From NCBI RefSeq assembly GCF_003058325.1, contig NZ_CP028843.1, positions 3,717,501-3,781,500 of the forward strand: DNA of 64,000 nucleotides, read 5' to 3'. Every line of letters begins with the position of its first letter. Positions within the stretch are counted from its first letter, which is position 1. Shown here one piece after another: positions 52,231-62,966 of the stretch. A program made the translations under genes and the position numbers. The notes under the pieces were generated by a model. That model saw only the letters and a program-made list of their open reading frames with translations. It did no database searches and had not been told where the DNA came from. Source of the DNA: Methylobacterium currus (GTDB taxonomy: Bacteria; Pseudomonadota; Alphaproteobacteria; Rhizobiales; Beijerinckiaceae).

Positions 52231-53342
52231 CCCTCGCGCTGCTCCTGCGTCGCCTCTCCGGGCTGCCCCTGGCGGAAGCCCTGGCCGGCGGCCCCACCGT
52301 CGCCATGGCCGGCGCCGCGACCCAAGCCGCCGCGCCATCCACAGCCGCCGCGCCGTCCAATGCCGCGGCAGCCGACCCCGCGGCACCCCAGGCTGCGACG
52401 GCCAAGGCTGCGACGGCCAAGGCGGCAGCGGCCAAGGCGGCAGCGGCCAAGCCCGCGGCGGCGGCCAAGCCCGCGGCGGCCAAGGCCACAGGAGCCGGCG
52501 CTGCCCAGCCCGCCGGCACGCTCCCCGCCCGAGTCCCGCAGCCCCCTCCCTCCCTCGCCGTGCTGGTTCAGCGCCTGCTGGCGAATCCGGTCTGGCGCGG
52601 GCCGATGATCCGCCTGCGCGTCGTCGATGCCGTGGCGGTGGCGGCGTCGGGGCTCCTGCTGCTGAAGGTCCTCGCCGTCCTCGAGACCGGGCCGTCCACC
52701 GGCGCCCGCTTCGCCGAGTTCCTGGTCCATGCCCGCTCCGGCTACGAGCCCCTCGACCCGACGGTCACCGGGTCGCTCTCGCCCAAGGAGGCGTCGAAGG
52801 ACGCCCCGAAGGAGCCGGCGACCGCCTCCCCTCCGCCGGAGTCGCGCCGGCCGGCCGCCGAGCCGGTCGCGTCCTCCGAGCGGGCGATCCTCGAGAAGCT
52901 CGGCGCCCGGCGCGAGGCCCTGCAGCAGCGCTCGCGCGACCTCGAGACCCGCGAGCAGCTGATCGAGAATGCCGAGCGCAAGCTCGAGACCCGCATCAAC
53001 GACCTCAAGACCCTGGAGCAGAAGGGCGACGACGCGGCGGCCAAGCGTGCCGAGGCGGAGGCCGCGGGGCTCAAGTCCCTGGTGACGATGTACGAGACGA
53101 TGAAGCCGAAGGAGGCCGCCCGGGTCTTCGACCGGCTGAAGCTCGAGGTGCTGGTCCCGGTGGTGGTCGGCATGAACCCGCGCAAGATGGCCGAGGTGCT
53201 GGCGGTGATGCAGCCCGAGGCGGCCGAGCGCCTGACCGTGGCGCTCGCCCAGCGCGCCCGCGGCGCCGGCGGGCCGAAATCCGCCTCCGCCGCCCCGGGC
53301 CTGCCGCCCGGCGAGCTGCCGGCGATCGACGGGGCGCGCTGA
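52227..53342 (+). CDS. motE: MotE-family flagellar protein
   Basis: This is a 371-residue protein. An Ala/Lys/Pro-rich N-terminus (about 30-100, repeating AKAA/AKPA units) precedes a membrane helix (VVDAVAVAASGLLLLKVLAVL, about 133-153). A coiled coil (LQQRSRDLETREQLIENAER) follows, then an MgtE-N-like domain (TMYETMKPKEAARVFDRL, MNPRKMAEVLAVMQ). MotE in rhizobia stabilises the motor protein MotC. The long N-terminal low-complexity part is unusual. Confidence 0.8.
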   Translation: MTLALLLRRLSGLPLAEALAGGPTVAMAGAATQAAAPSTAAAPSNAAAADPAAPQAATAKAATAKAAAAKAAAAKPAAAAKPAAAKATGAGAAQPAGTLPARVPQPPPSLAVLVQRLLANPVWRGPMIRLRVVDAVAVAASGLLLLKVLAVLETGPSTGARFAEFLVHARSGYEPLDPTVTGSLSPKEASKDAPKEPATASPPPESRRPAAEPVASSERAILEKLGARREALQQRSRDLETREQLIENAERKLETRINDLKTLEQKGDDAAAKRAEAEAAGLKSLVTMYETMKPKEAARVFDRLKLEVLVPVVVGMNPRKMAEVLAVMQPEAAERLTVALAQRARGAGGPKSASAAPGLPPGELPAIDGAR

Positions 53343-53453
53343 CGCCCCGTCGGCCCCCGGGCCGCGCCGTCGCCCGAAGGCGCGGCGGCCGCGCGTCGGC
53401 TCCCCTGCGCCGGCCCTTCCCTTGCGTCTGCCCCTTGCGTCTGCCCTTGGGGA

Positions 53454-53468
53454 TTAAGTGCTCATTAG
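53454..53468 (+). promoter_or_regulatory. CtrA-like site upstream of the TPR gene
   Basis: TTAA (53454-53457), 7 bp, TTAG (53465-53468) matches seven of eight CtrA bases. It lies 46 bp before the ATG at 53515, within the 170-bp gap after motE. Confidence 0.4.
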
Positions 53469-53514
53469 CCCTGTGGCGGCATGGTACCGGCTTAAGGGTT
53501 ATCGGGCGGATGCG

Positions 53515-56500
53515 ATGGGTTCGACGGGCAGGAGCCGCCGCGCAGCGGCACTGATCGCACTGGCGGCGCTGACCGTCGGCGCGGGCACGGCCGACGCGGC
53601 GCAGCTCGTGGCGATCCAGGGCAGCGAGCAGCAGAATTTCGGGCGCATCGCGCTCACCTTCGACCACGGGGTGAAGGTCACCGCCAAGGTCACCGGCGGC
53701 GTGCTGGTGGTCGCCTTCCGTGAGCCGGTGACCGGCCAGCGCGAGCGCCTGGCCGCCGAGATGCCGGCCTACGTGGCGCAGGTTCGCCGCGATCCGGACG
53801 GCGCGGGCCTGCGGGTCGCGCTCCAGGCCTCGTACAAGGTCAACGTGCTGGAGGCGGGTGAGCGGGTCTTCATCGACCTGATGCCCGAGGGCTGGACCGG
53901 TATGCCGCCGGGCCTGCCGCCGGAGGTGCTGGCCGACCTGTCCCGCCGGGCCGAGGAACTCAGCGAGCGCCTGCGCCGCGACGCCGTCCGGGCCCGGCGC
54001 ACGACGCCGCTGCGCCTCGAAGTGGCCCATCTGCCGACCCTGACCCGCCTCTCGGTCCGCCTGCCGCGGGAGGCCGAGGTGGAGATGGAGCGCGCCGGCT
54101 CCGAGGTTCGCCTGCGCATCCCCGGCGCCTACACGATCGAATCGACCGAGGCCCGCGCCGCTCTGCGGCCGGCCGCGGCGGCGCTCGCGGCCGAGGCCGG
54201 GATGGAAGCCGCCCGCCTGACCCTGACGCTCGCCGAGGGCTTCACCGCGGAAGGCTACCGCGAGGACGAGTCCTACGTCCTCGATCTCGTCAAGCCGGCG
54301 GGCAAGAGGCCGGAAGACAAGAAGCCGGAAGACAAGAAACCGGAGGACAGGAAGCCGGTGGCCGCGATGCCGGACCCGTCGCCGGTTCCCGCGGCCCGGG
54401 CCGAGGCCCCGTCCCCGAGCGAGCCGCGCCCGCAGGTCGAAGCCCGCCCGCAGGCGGAGGCGCCCGCGCCCGCCCCGGCGGAGCCGGCCGCGTCCGCGGG
54501 CCCGGTCCAGGCCCGGGTCGCCCGGGCGGGCCAGGGGCTGCGGATCGCCTTCCCGTTCGCCGCCCGGCCGCCGGCAGCCCTGTTCGAGCGCGGTGGAATC
54601 GCCACCCTGGTGTTCGAGAGCACCGCCGCGATCGCCCTGCCGTCGCTGCCGGCGGGGGCGCCGGCGAGCGTCACCGAGGGGCCGCGGGCGGAGGGGGCCT
54701 TCACGGTCCTGCGCCTGCGCCTCGATTCGGGCATGATCGCCCAGCTCGCGGCCGGCGAGGGGCAGGGCTGGGACCTGGTGCTTGGCGATACCAGCTTGCC
54801 AGGGGGCGACATCCTGGCGCCGCAGCGCAGCGCCGATCCCACCGGCAAGCCCGCGGTGGCAGTGCCGCTGTCGCGCCCCGGCGGCGCGCTGTGGCTGGAG
54901 CGCGACGGCGAGCGCATCGCCGTGGCGACGGCCCGCGGCCCGCGCATCGCCGGGCTGCCGAAGCGTGGCCGGTTCGTCGAGTTCGAGCTGCTGCCGAGCC
55001 GCCAGGGCGTGGCCGTGCTGGCGGCGGCGGACGACCTCGCCGTGCGCCCCGGCCTCGCCGAGGTGACGATCACCCGTCCCGGCGGGTTGGCGGTCTCGCC
55101 GACGGTGGTCGAGACGCCCGAGGCCGCCCAAGCCGCGGCCCAGGCCGCCGCCCTGCTGGTGCAGCCCGATCGCTGGCGCGAGGACCAGCGCGGCGACGTG
55201 CGCGCGCGCATCCGCGCCGCGCAAGCCGCGGCCGCCGCGGCCGAGCGGCCGGCCCGCTCCGCCGCGCGGCTCGACCTCGTGCGGGTCCTCCTCGCCAACG
55301 ACTTCGCGGCCGAGGCCGCCGGCGTGCTGGCCCTCGCGGTCCGGGAGGATCCGGCGCTCGCGGCCGAGCGGCCGGTGCGGCTCCTCTCGGCCATCGCCGC
55401 CCTGCGCCTGGACCAGGACGCGCGGGCGGCGGGCTTCCTCACCCCCGACGGCAAGCGGGCGCTGGACCCCGAGCTGCGGCTGTGGCGCGGCGTCGTCGAT
55501 GCGCGCGGCCGGCGCAGCGCCGCGGCGATCACCGCCTTCAAGGCCGGCATGCCGCTGATCGAGGCCTATCCGGACGATTTGCAGGTGCAGCTCTACCTGT
55601 CGGCCGTACAGGCCGCCCTCGACGCCAAGGACCCGGCCTTCGCCCAGCGGGCGCTCACCGCCGTGTCGTCCCTCGCCGATGCGCCGCAGGCCCGCGACCG
55701 GCTGGCCTTCTACAAGGCGCGCTTCGCCGAGGCGATCGGCCAGGACGGCGAGGCCCGCCGCACCTATCAGCAGATCGCCGAGACCGGCGCGCCCGCCATC
55801 GCCGCCGAGGCGACCCTGCGGGGGGTCGATCTCGGGCGGGCCACCGGCACGATGACGCCGGAGGCGGCGATCGACCGCCTCGAGCGCCTGATCCTGACCT
55901 GGCACGGTGAGGCGGAGGCCGAGGCCCTGGCCCGGCTCGGCCGGCTCTATGCCGGCGTCGGCCGCTGGCGCGACGCCTTCGCGACCGCCCGCAAGGCCAA
56001 CCGCCTCTTCCCCGACCACCCGGTGACCCGCGGCCTGCACGACGACACGGTGGCCCTGTTCGCCGCCCTGTTCCTGTCGGACCGGGGCGACAGCCTGGGC
56101 AAGATCGAGGCCCTGGCGCTGTTCTACGACTTCAAGGAATTCACGCCGGTCGGCCGCCAGGGCGACGAGATCGTGCGCCGTCTCGCCGACCGCCTCGTCG
56201 CCCTCGACCTCCTCGAGGCCGCCGGCGAGCTGCTCCAGCACCAGGTCGACAACCGCCTCACCGGTGCGGCGCGGGCGAGCGTGGCAGCACGGCTGGCGAC
56301 CGTCCGGCTGATGGAGGGCGAGCCGCTGAAGGCCCTCAAGGTGCTGCAGAACACCCGTCTGCCGGAACTGCCGGCGCAGATCCGCGACGCGCGCCTGCTG
56401 CTCGAGGTTCGGGCCCTCTCCGACCTCTCGCGCACCGACCTCGCCCTCGAATTGCTCGACGGCAACACCACCCCGGAGGCGGCGCATTTACGCGGCGACA

Positions 56501-56943
56501 TCCTGTGGAGCGCGCGGCGCTGGCGCGAGGCCGGGGAGGCGCACGAGTCCCTGCTCGGCACCCGCTGGCGCGAGCCCGGCCCCCTGACCGATGCCGAGCG
56601 CGGCGACGTGATGCGGGCGGCGATCGGCTACGCCCTGGCGGAGGATACCTTGAGCCTCGACCGCCTGCGCTCGAAATTCACCGCGAAGATGGCCGAGAGC
56701 CCGGACGCCCGCACCTTCGGCCTCGTCGCCTCGCCGAACGCCTCCGGTACCGCGGCGTTCCGCAGCCTCGTGCGCCAGGCGACCAGCGCCGAGACCCTGA
56801 CCGACTTCCTGCGCGCCTACCGGGCCCGCTACCCCGAGAGCGCCGCGCCGGAGCGGCCGAAGCCGAGCCCGGACGGGAACCCGGCCCAGGGTGCTGCCCC
56901 CACGCCCGAGGCGCGCGGCGCCGGCGGGCCGTCGCCGGGCTGA
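53515..56943 (+). CDS. Large exported repeat-containing (TPR-like) protein of the flagellar cluster
   Basis: This is a 1142-residue protein. ATG 53515 gives a clean signal peptide (AALIALAALTVGAGTADA). The GTG at 53458 would add 19 residues and hide it. Residues 30-125 look like an AMIN-type beta domain. A Lys/Glu/Pro tandem (KKPEDKKPEDRKP) begins near residue 263, followed by a Pro/Ala linker. The C-terminal half (about 540-1100) is helical with degenerate TPR-like repeats (EAEALARLGRLYAGVGRWRD, ATVRLMEGEPLKALKVLQN). It follows motE in the same direction. A periplasmic scaffold for the flagellar motor is inferred from position only. Confidence 0.7.
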   Translation: MGSTGRSRRAAALIALAALTVGAGTADAAQLVAIQGSEQQNFGRIALTFDHGVKVTAKVTGGVLVVAFREPVTGQRERLAAEMPAYVAQVRRDPDGAGLRVALQASYKVNVLEAGERVFIDLMPEGWTGMPPGLPPEVLADLSRRAEELSERLRRDAVRARRTTPLRLEVAHLPTLTRLSVRLPREAEVEMERAGSEVRLRIPGAYTIESTEARAALRPAAAALAAEAGMEAARLTLTLAEGFTAEGYREDESYVLDLVKPAGKRPEDKKPEDKKPEDRKPVAAMPDPSPVPAARAEAPSPSEPRPQVEARPQAEAPAPAPAEPAASAGPVQARVARAGQGLRIAFPFAARPPAALFERGGIATLVFESTAAIALPSLPAGAPASVTEGPRAEGAFTVLRLRLDSGMIAQLAAGEGQGWDLVLGDTSLPGGDILAPQRSADPTGKPAVAVPLSRPGGALWLERDGERIAVATARGPRIAGLPKRGRFVEFELLPSRQGVAVLAAADDLAVRPGLAEVTITRPGGLAVSPTVVETPEAAQAAAQAAALLVQPDRWREDQRGDVRARIRAAQAAAAAAERPARSAARLDLVRVLLANDFAAEAAGVLALAVREDPALAAERPVRLLSAIAALRLDQDARAAGFLTPDGKRALDPELRLWRGVVDARGRRSAAAITAFKAGMPLIEAYPDDLQVQLYLSAVQAALDAKDPAFAQRALTAVSSLADAPQARDRLAFYKARFAEAIGQDGEARRTYQQIAETGAPAIAAEATLRGVDLGRATGTMTPEAAIDRLERLILTWHGEAEAEALARLGRLYAGVGRWRDAFATARKANRLFPDHPVTRGLHDDTVALFAALFLSDRGDSLGKIEALALFYDFKEFTPVGRQGDEIVRRLADRLVALDLLEAAGELLQHQVDNRLTGAARASVAARLATVRLMEGEPLKALKVLQNTRLPELPAQIRDARLLLEVRALSDLSRTDLALELLDGNTTPEAAHLRGDILWSARRWREAGEAHESLLGTRWREPGPLTDAERGDVMRAAIGYALAEDTLSLDRLRSKFTAKMAESPDARTFGLVASPNASGTAAFRSLVRQATSAETLTDFLRAYRARYPESAAPERPKPSPDGNPAQGAAPTPEARGAGGPSPG

Positions 56944-56977
56944 GGCTCGGCTCGGGCGTCCGGGGATCGCGGCGGCG

Positions 56978-57649
56978 CTACCGCCCGGGCTCGGCGCCGT
57001 CCGGACGGTCGAAGCGGGGCAGCCGACGGCCGGGCAGGAGGTCGTAGGGCGCCTGCCAGCCGGGCAGGGCCGCGATCCGACCCAGCCAGAGATGAACCGC
57101 GGGATGGCTCACCGCGAGGTCGTAGCCGGTCTCGTCCGCCGGGTAGGAGAGGTAGGCGCAGAGCGACAGGTCGGCGACGGTCGCCCGATCGCCGATGACG
57201 AAGGCGCGGCTCTCCACCTGCTGCGCGAGGATGCCCAGGAAGTCGTCCACCCGTGCGCGCAAGTATGTCAGCACCGCCGGATCGGCCCGGCGGCTGAAGG
57301 TGCGCATGAAGCGGTAGGTGGCCATGTGGGCGGAGAGCTTCTGGTTGTCCCAGAACAGCCAACGCAGCACCTCGAACCGCTCGGCCTCGCCCTCGCCGCC
57401 GAGGCGACCGTAGCGGTTGGAGAGCCGCAGCAGGATCGGGCCGGTCTGAGTCAGGCTCTCGCCGTCATCCTCCAGCACCGGGATCTCGCCCATCGGATTG
57501 ACCGCGCGCCGCCACTCCGGCGTCCAGGTCACCCGCGCGCCGAAATCGGTCCAGACCGGATCGAATGTTTCGCCGCACAGGGTCAGCATCAGCCCCAGCT
57601 TGTAGCTGTTGCCGGATTCGGGGAAGTAGTGAAGGCGATAGTGACTCAC
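56978..57649 (-). CDS. Glutathione S-transferase
   Basis: This is a 223-residue protein. The N-terminal domain has YRLHYFPESGNSYKLGLML with Ser at the catalytic position. NPMGEIPVLEDDGESLTQTG is the cis-Pro/glutathione motif. The C-terminal helical domain has FVIGDRATVADLSLCAYL, the N-capping box region. It is convergent with the TPR gene, 34 bp between stops. The substrate is unknown. Confidence 0.9.
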   Translation of the reverse strand: MSHYRLHYFPESGNSYKLGLMLTLCGETFDPVWTDFGARVTWTPEWRRAVNPMGEIPVLEDDGESLTQTGPILLRLSNRYGRLGGEGEAERFEVLRWLFWDNQKLSAHMATYRFMRTFSRRADPAVLTYLRARVDDFLGILAQQVESRAFVIGDRATVADLSLCAYLSYPADETGYDLAVSHPAVHLWLGRIAALPGWQAPYDLLPGRRLPRFDRPDGAEPGR

Positions 57650-57775
57650 GGGCGGGAGGTCTCCGCATCGGACGCGGGGAGATCTAACACGCGCAGCGGT
57701 GTCCGTCCGGGCGACGGCAAGAGCTGCCCCATCCCGGACAGGTCCTCCCCACGTTCGCGCAGCTCGGGAGGCGGA

Positions 57776-57976
57776 TCAGACCTCGCCCTCGCCCGCCGGG
57801 GCGGGCCGGGGCCGCGGCTCGTCGCCGGTCGTGCTGGTGCCGGGATCGAGGGCGTCGGCTTTTCGGGCGGCATCGTGATCGGCCGGGGTCACGCCGGCCT
57901 TGGCGGCCGCCTTGTCCTCGTCGCGACGGGTCAGGTGCGGTCGGGCAGTGAGCAGGTCGTCGCGGCTGCCGGGCAT
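57776..57976 (-). CDS. Small hydrophilic hypothetical protein
   Basis: This is a 66-residue charged protein without a membrane segment (LLTARPHLTRRDEDKAAAKA, then Thr/Pro/Gly-rich tail). A Met at 57976 is preceded by GGAGGAGAC-like sequence. No family function is known. Confidence 0.5.
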   Translation of the reverse strand: MPGSRDDLLTARPHLTRRDEDKAAAKAGVTPADHDAARKADALDPGTSTTGDEPRPRPAPAGEGEV

Positions 57977-58148
57977 GGGCGTCTCCTCCGGTGGGCGCAG
58001 CCCAACGCGGGGCGGCATGGTCCGGTTCGACATCCTCAACCGTTGTCGAGCCCTGCGGCGACTCTGACGTCTAGGAAATCAGGATAGGTTCAAGGCCAGA
58101 TCAGGTCGTGCCCTGCTCAGGGCCGGCATCAACACCATCAAAGGGTGT

Positions 58149-58233
58149 TGGTGCCCAGGAGAGGACTCGAACCTCCACGGCTTGCACCACTGGTACCTGA
58201 AACCAGCGCGTCTACCAATTCCGCCACCTGGGC
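58149..58233 (-). tRNA. tRNA-Leu(CAG), copy 1
   Basis: The reverse complement gives an 85-nt class II tRNA. The acceptor is GCCCAGG/CCTGGGC, anticodon loop TTCAGGT (anticodon CAG) lies in stem CTGGT/ACCAG, with a long variable arm and encoded CCA (58151-58149). A CAACACC/GGTGTTG hairpin (58130-58150) overlaps the CCA end. It is identical to copy 2. Confidence 0.95.
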
Positions 58234-58484
58234 CCGAAGCGCTGCTTGGCAGCGCCGCGGTTAGGGTCGTTTAAAGGGCGGAGGGGGCGGCGTCAACGGG
58301 ATTGAGTGCCCTCCACGAGGGGAGGGGGCCGTTTTCGGGATTCGCCCGACCATCGCGCCGCACCACCAGGGAGTCGGGGCTTTGGGAGGAGTGCGCGGGG
58401 GCAGGTCGGGATCGGGCAGACTTCGACCAACCGTCCGGATGGGGCCGACAGCCTCGCCGGTGCGCCGGAGCCGTAAGGTGCCGT

Positions 58485-59116
58485 TCACGCCACCTTGGCC
58501 GGGTGAGCGGCTTCGCTCGCCTCACGGATGGCGCGCAGAGTGCGCTGGCGGATCACGCCGCTCACGGGACGAATGAGGTACCAGTAATACCGCCGCGCCT
58601 TCGAACGGACTCGTTCGAAGGCGCGGCGGTATCAGGTGCGGAACGCCGTCGTGCGGATCGGTCGACGCAGACGATCCGGGTTTCCGTGGACAGGATCGTC
58701 ACGTCTTCCTTCGTCAAATCCTCGCTCGTCGGGTCGACGGCGAAATTGAGGGCGAGCTTCGCCAGTCCCGGCTCGTTCAGCGCGAGCAGGTCGCGGCCAT
58801 CCGCCCGCGGCACCAGATCGAAGTCGGGTCGCCAGAAGCGTCCGGCGAGGCCGTAGACGATCTCGCGGCTTCCCCCCTCCATCAGGGTGAAGTTGTCGAT
58901 GCCGAAAGGCGGCGGCGCCTCGCTCCGCGGATGCGCGAGGCGGCCAGCGACGCGCATCGGCCATTCGCGCAGGGCGATCGTCCGCCGGAAGACAGGATCG
59001 CTGTCCGTCCTGTAGGCGGACACGGCCGCCAGGATGGCGTCCGCGGAGGCGCGCACGCGCAAGCTGTGCCGCTCGCTGAAATCCGGGTTCGCGACCTAGC
59101 GATCGATCAGTGCCAT
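58485..59116 (-). pseudogene. Conserved hypothetical gene broken by an amber codon and a palindrome insertion
   Basis: The original start is ATG 59114-59116 (MALIDR), but codon 7 is TAG (59096-59098), after which VANPDFSERHSLRVRASADA continues in frame. A later Met or GTG near 59062 could restart it. The body includes REIVYGLAGRFWRPDFDLVP and STETRIVCVDRSARRR. At 58587-58632 a 46-bp perfect palindrome shifts the frame, ending at TGA 58562. Beyond it the other frame still reads YWYLIRPVSGVIRQRTLRAI and stops at 58485-58487, clearly the lost C-terminus. The family resembles small SRPBCC-like hypothetical proteins; the name is uncertain. Confidence 0.8.
58587..58632. repeat. ATACC-ended palindromic repeat, copy C
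   Basis: Arms of 21 bp (58587-58607 and 58612-58632) are exact reverse complements around the loop GACT. The arm 58612-58632 is identical to 34090-34110 of copy A; the loops (GACT and AGTC) show the copies are in opposite orientation. Confidence 0.8.
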
Positions 59117-59283
59117 CCGGGATCCTGCCGGCTGCCGTCGATCGGCTGACCGGCTATCGACGCACCCTCTCTCTACAGCAGATTGTGTGATCCGACGGTG
59201 GCTGTCTCAGATCTGCCGATCGGATCCGGATCGATCCGCGAGCCTGTCGCTTCGCAGGCGGCATCAACACCACTGAAGGGTGT

Positions 59284-59368
59284 TGGTGCCCAGGAGAGGA
59301 CTCGAACCTCCACGGCTTGCACCACTGGTACCTGAAACCAGCGCGTCTACCAATTCCGCCACCTGGGC
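59284..59368 (-). tRNA. tRNA-Leu(CAG), copy 2
   Basis: This 85-nt gene is identical to the copy at 58149-58233, with anticodon CAG and encoded CCA. The 3' hairpin (CAACACC 59265-59271, GGTGTTG 59279-59285) and the 5' flanks are also related, so the unit was duplicated. Confidence 0.95.
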
Positions 59369-59478
59369 CCGAAAGCGCCGCCTTGGCGGCGCCCCGGTGT
59401 CAGTCGTTTAGTCGGCGGCAGAGCCGGCGTCAACGCCGAACTCCGCCGTTTCGAGAGACCCAGCGCAGGCGCGACGTC

Positions 59479-60894
<1,416 letters not shown>

Positions 60895-61114
60895 TGGGAG
60901 TGTGACCTTGGGGTTTGTTGCCTTGTCACCAAGACCTGACGGAGAGGCCGGGCGCGCGGCGTTCGGGCCCGGGACCCGTCATGTAACCGTCTCATCGGCC
61001 GACGGGTAGACCCCACGGCGCCGCAAGGGGATGCGTCGGCCGCAGGCATGCGGAGACTTGTCCGTCGACGTGAGCGGCGCCCCCGGGCGCGGCGTCTCGG
61101 GGGCGCCGGTGGCG

Positions 61115-62005
61115 TTATTCCTTCACCGCCCCGGTCATGGCCGAGACGTAGTGCTCGACGAAGAACGAGTACAGGATCACCAGCGGTAGCGAGCCGACCA
61201 GGGCGCCCGCCATCAGCGAGCCCCAGCGATAGATGTCGCCGTCGACGAACTCGCTCACCACCGCCACCGGCACGGTCTTGTTCTGGGTCGAGGACAGGAA
61301 GGTGAGGGCGTAGATGAACTCGTTCCAGCACAGGGTGAGCGAGAAGATGCCGGCCGAGATCAGTCCCGGCACCGCCAGCGGCAGGATGATCTTGAGCAGG
61401 ATCTGCCAGCGGCTCGCCCCGTCGATGAGCGCGCATTCCTCCAGCTCGTAGGGGATGGTCTTGAAGTACCCCATCAGGAGCCAGGTCGAGAACGGGATCA
61501 GGATGGTGGGGTAGACCAGCACCAGGGCGAAGGGCGAATCGTAGAGCCCGTAGGCCTGGATGATGGTGGCGAGCGGGATGAACAGGATCGAGGGCGGCAC
61601 CAGGTAGGCGAGGAAGATCGCCGCGCCGACCGCGACCGCGCCCTTGTAGCGGATCCGCACGATCGCGTAGGCCGCGAGCACGCTGGCGAACAGCGACAGC
61701 ACGGTGGCGGCCACCGAGATCATCATCGTGTTCCAGAGCCACAGGGGATAGTTGGTCTGGAACAGGAGCTTCGAGATGTGCTTGAGCGTCGGAGAGACCA
61801 CCCAGAACGGGTTGTAGGTCTCCATGTCGATGAGCTGGTCGTCCGGTTTGATGGCGGTCAAGGCCATCCAGTAGAACGGGAAGAGCAGCACCACCAGGAT
61901 GACGAAGAGCGGCAGGTAGACCGTGACGACGCGCTTCGGCAGCGTGTCGAGATAGGCCATGCCTTCGCTGTTGTCGGGGGTGTCGGCGGTCGTGGTCGCG
62001 GCCAT
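61115..62005 (-). CDS. ABC sugar transporter permease (MalG-like)
   Basis: This is a 296-residue membrane protein with six helices. The EAA loop is ELEECALIDGASRWQILLKI then ILPLAVPGL (about 195-223), which docks the ATPase. LFPFYWMALTAIKPDDQLI at the N-terminus is typical of the second sugar permease. It begins 16 bp after the other permease. The transported sugar or polyol is unknown, and no ATPase gene is in the window. Confidence 0.9.
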   Translation of the reverse strand: MAATTTADTPDNSEGMAYLDTLPKRVVTVYLPLFVILVVLLFPFYWMALTAIKPDDQLIDMETYNPFWVVSPTLKHISKLLFQTNYPLWLWNTMMISVAATVLSLFASVLAAYAIVRIRYKGAVAVGAAIFLAYLVPPSILFIPLATIIQAYGLYDSPFALVLVYPTILIPFSTWLLMGYFKTIPYELEECALIDGASRWQILLKIILPLAVPGLISAGIFSLTLCWNEFIYALTFLSSTQNKTVPVAVVSEFVDGDIYRWGSLMAGALVGSLPLVILYSFFVEHYVSAMTGAVKE

Positions 62006-62021
62006 TGTTGATGTTTCCTTC

Positions 62022-62966
62022 TCAGCCGGTCTGCCACTTGCGGTTCTGGAGGCCGAACCACGAGATCCCGATGGCGAAGATCAGGAACGGTACCATCGCG
62101 GTGGCGATCGCCGCGCCCTCGCCGAGATTCCCCGAGAGGATACCGCGCTGGTAGGACAGGGTCGCCATCAGGTGGGTGGAGTTGACGGGGCCGCCGCGGG
62201 TCATCGCCCAGATCAGCTGGAAGTCGGTGAAGGTGAACAGCACCGAGAAGGTCATCACCACGGCGATGATCGGGGTGAGCAGCGGCAGGGTGATGTGGCG
62301 GAAATTCTGCCACGGCGTGGCGCCGTCGATCGTCGCCGCCTCGTAGAGCGAGGGCGACACGGTCTGGAGGCCGGCCAGCAGCGTGATGGCGATGAACGGC
62401 ACGCCGCGCCAGATATTGGCGAAGGTCACGCAGATCCGCGCCATCGTCGGATCGCCCAGGAAGTCGATGTTGCGGTCGAGCAGGCCGAGATGGCGCAGCG
62501 ACCACGAGATGATCGAGAACTGGCTGTCGAAGATCCACCAGAACGCCAGCGCCGAGAGCACCGTCGGCACGACGAAGGGGATCAGCACGATCGAGCGGAT
62601 CAGCGCCTTGAACGGCAGCCGCTTGTTGAGGAGCAGCGCCAGGTAGAGGCCGATGCCGAACTTCGCCACCGAGGCGAAGCCCGTATAAAGCAGCGTGTTG
62701 AACACCGAGAGCCAGAAGACGCTGTCGTCCCACAGCCACTCGTAGTTCTCGAGGCCGACGAAGTTGCCGCCGCGCCCGATCCGGGTGTCGGTGAGCGAGA
62801 GCCAGATGCCCTTGCCGAGGGGATAGGCCAGGAACAGCAGCAGGATCGCGGCTGCCGGCAGCATGAACCAGAAGCCCAGCCAGCCGCGGCTGGTCCGCAG
62901 CCGGCTCCAGGCCGAACCGGTCGTGGGCGCCGCCGCGGCGGGGCGGGCGAGGGCGATGTCGGCCAC
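62022..62966 (-). CDS. ABC sugar transporter permease (MalF-like)
   Basis: This is a 314-residue membrane protein with six helices. FWFMLPAAAILLLFLAYPLG is the usual first helix. The EAA loop is LYEAATIDGATPWQNFRHIT then LPLLTP. GTG 62966 is used because GGAGG lies just upstream; a longer frame from 63263 lies in noncoding sequence. It forms a pair with the MalG-like gene. Confidence 0.9.
   Translation of the reverse strand: MADIALARPAAAAPTTGSAWSRLRTSRGWLGFWFMLPAAAILLLFLAYPLGKGIWLSLTDTRIGRGGNFVGLENYEWLWDDSVFWLSVFNTLLYTGFASVAKFGIGLYLALLLNKRLPFKALIRSIVLIPFVVPTVLSALAFWWIFDSQFSIISWSLRHLGLLDRNIDFLGDPTMARICVTFANIWRGVPFIAITLLAGLQTVSPSLYEAATIDGATPWQNFRHITLPLLTPIIAVVMTFSVLFTFTDFQLIWAMTRGGPVNSTHLMATLSYQRGILSGNLGEGAAIATAMVPFLIFAIGISWFGLQNRKWQTG

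Noticed and set aside
53071..56487. 1138-codon frame on the minus strand
   Set aside because: It is the reverse shadow of the GC-rich TPR gene; the plus-strand product has a signal peptide and repeats.
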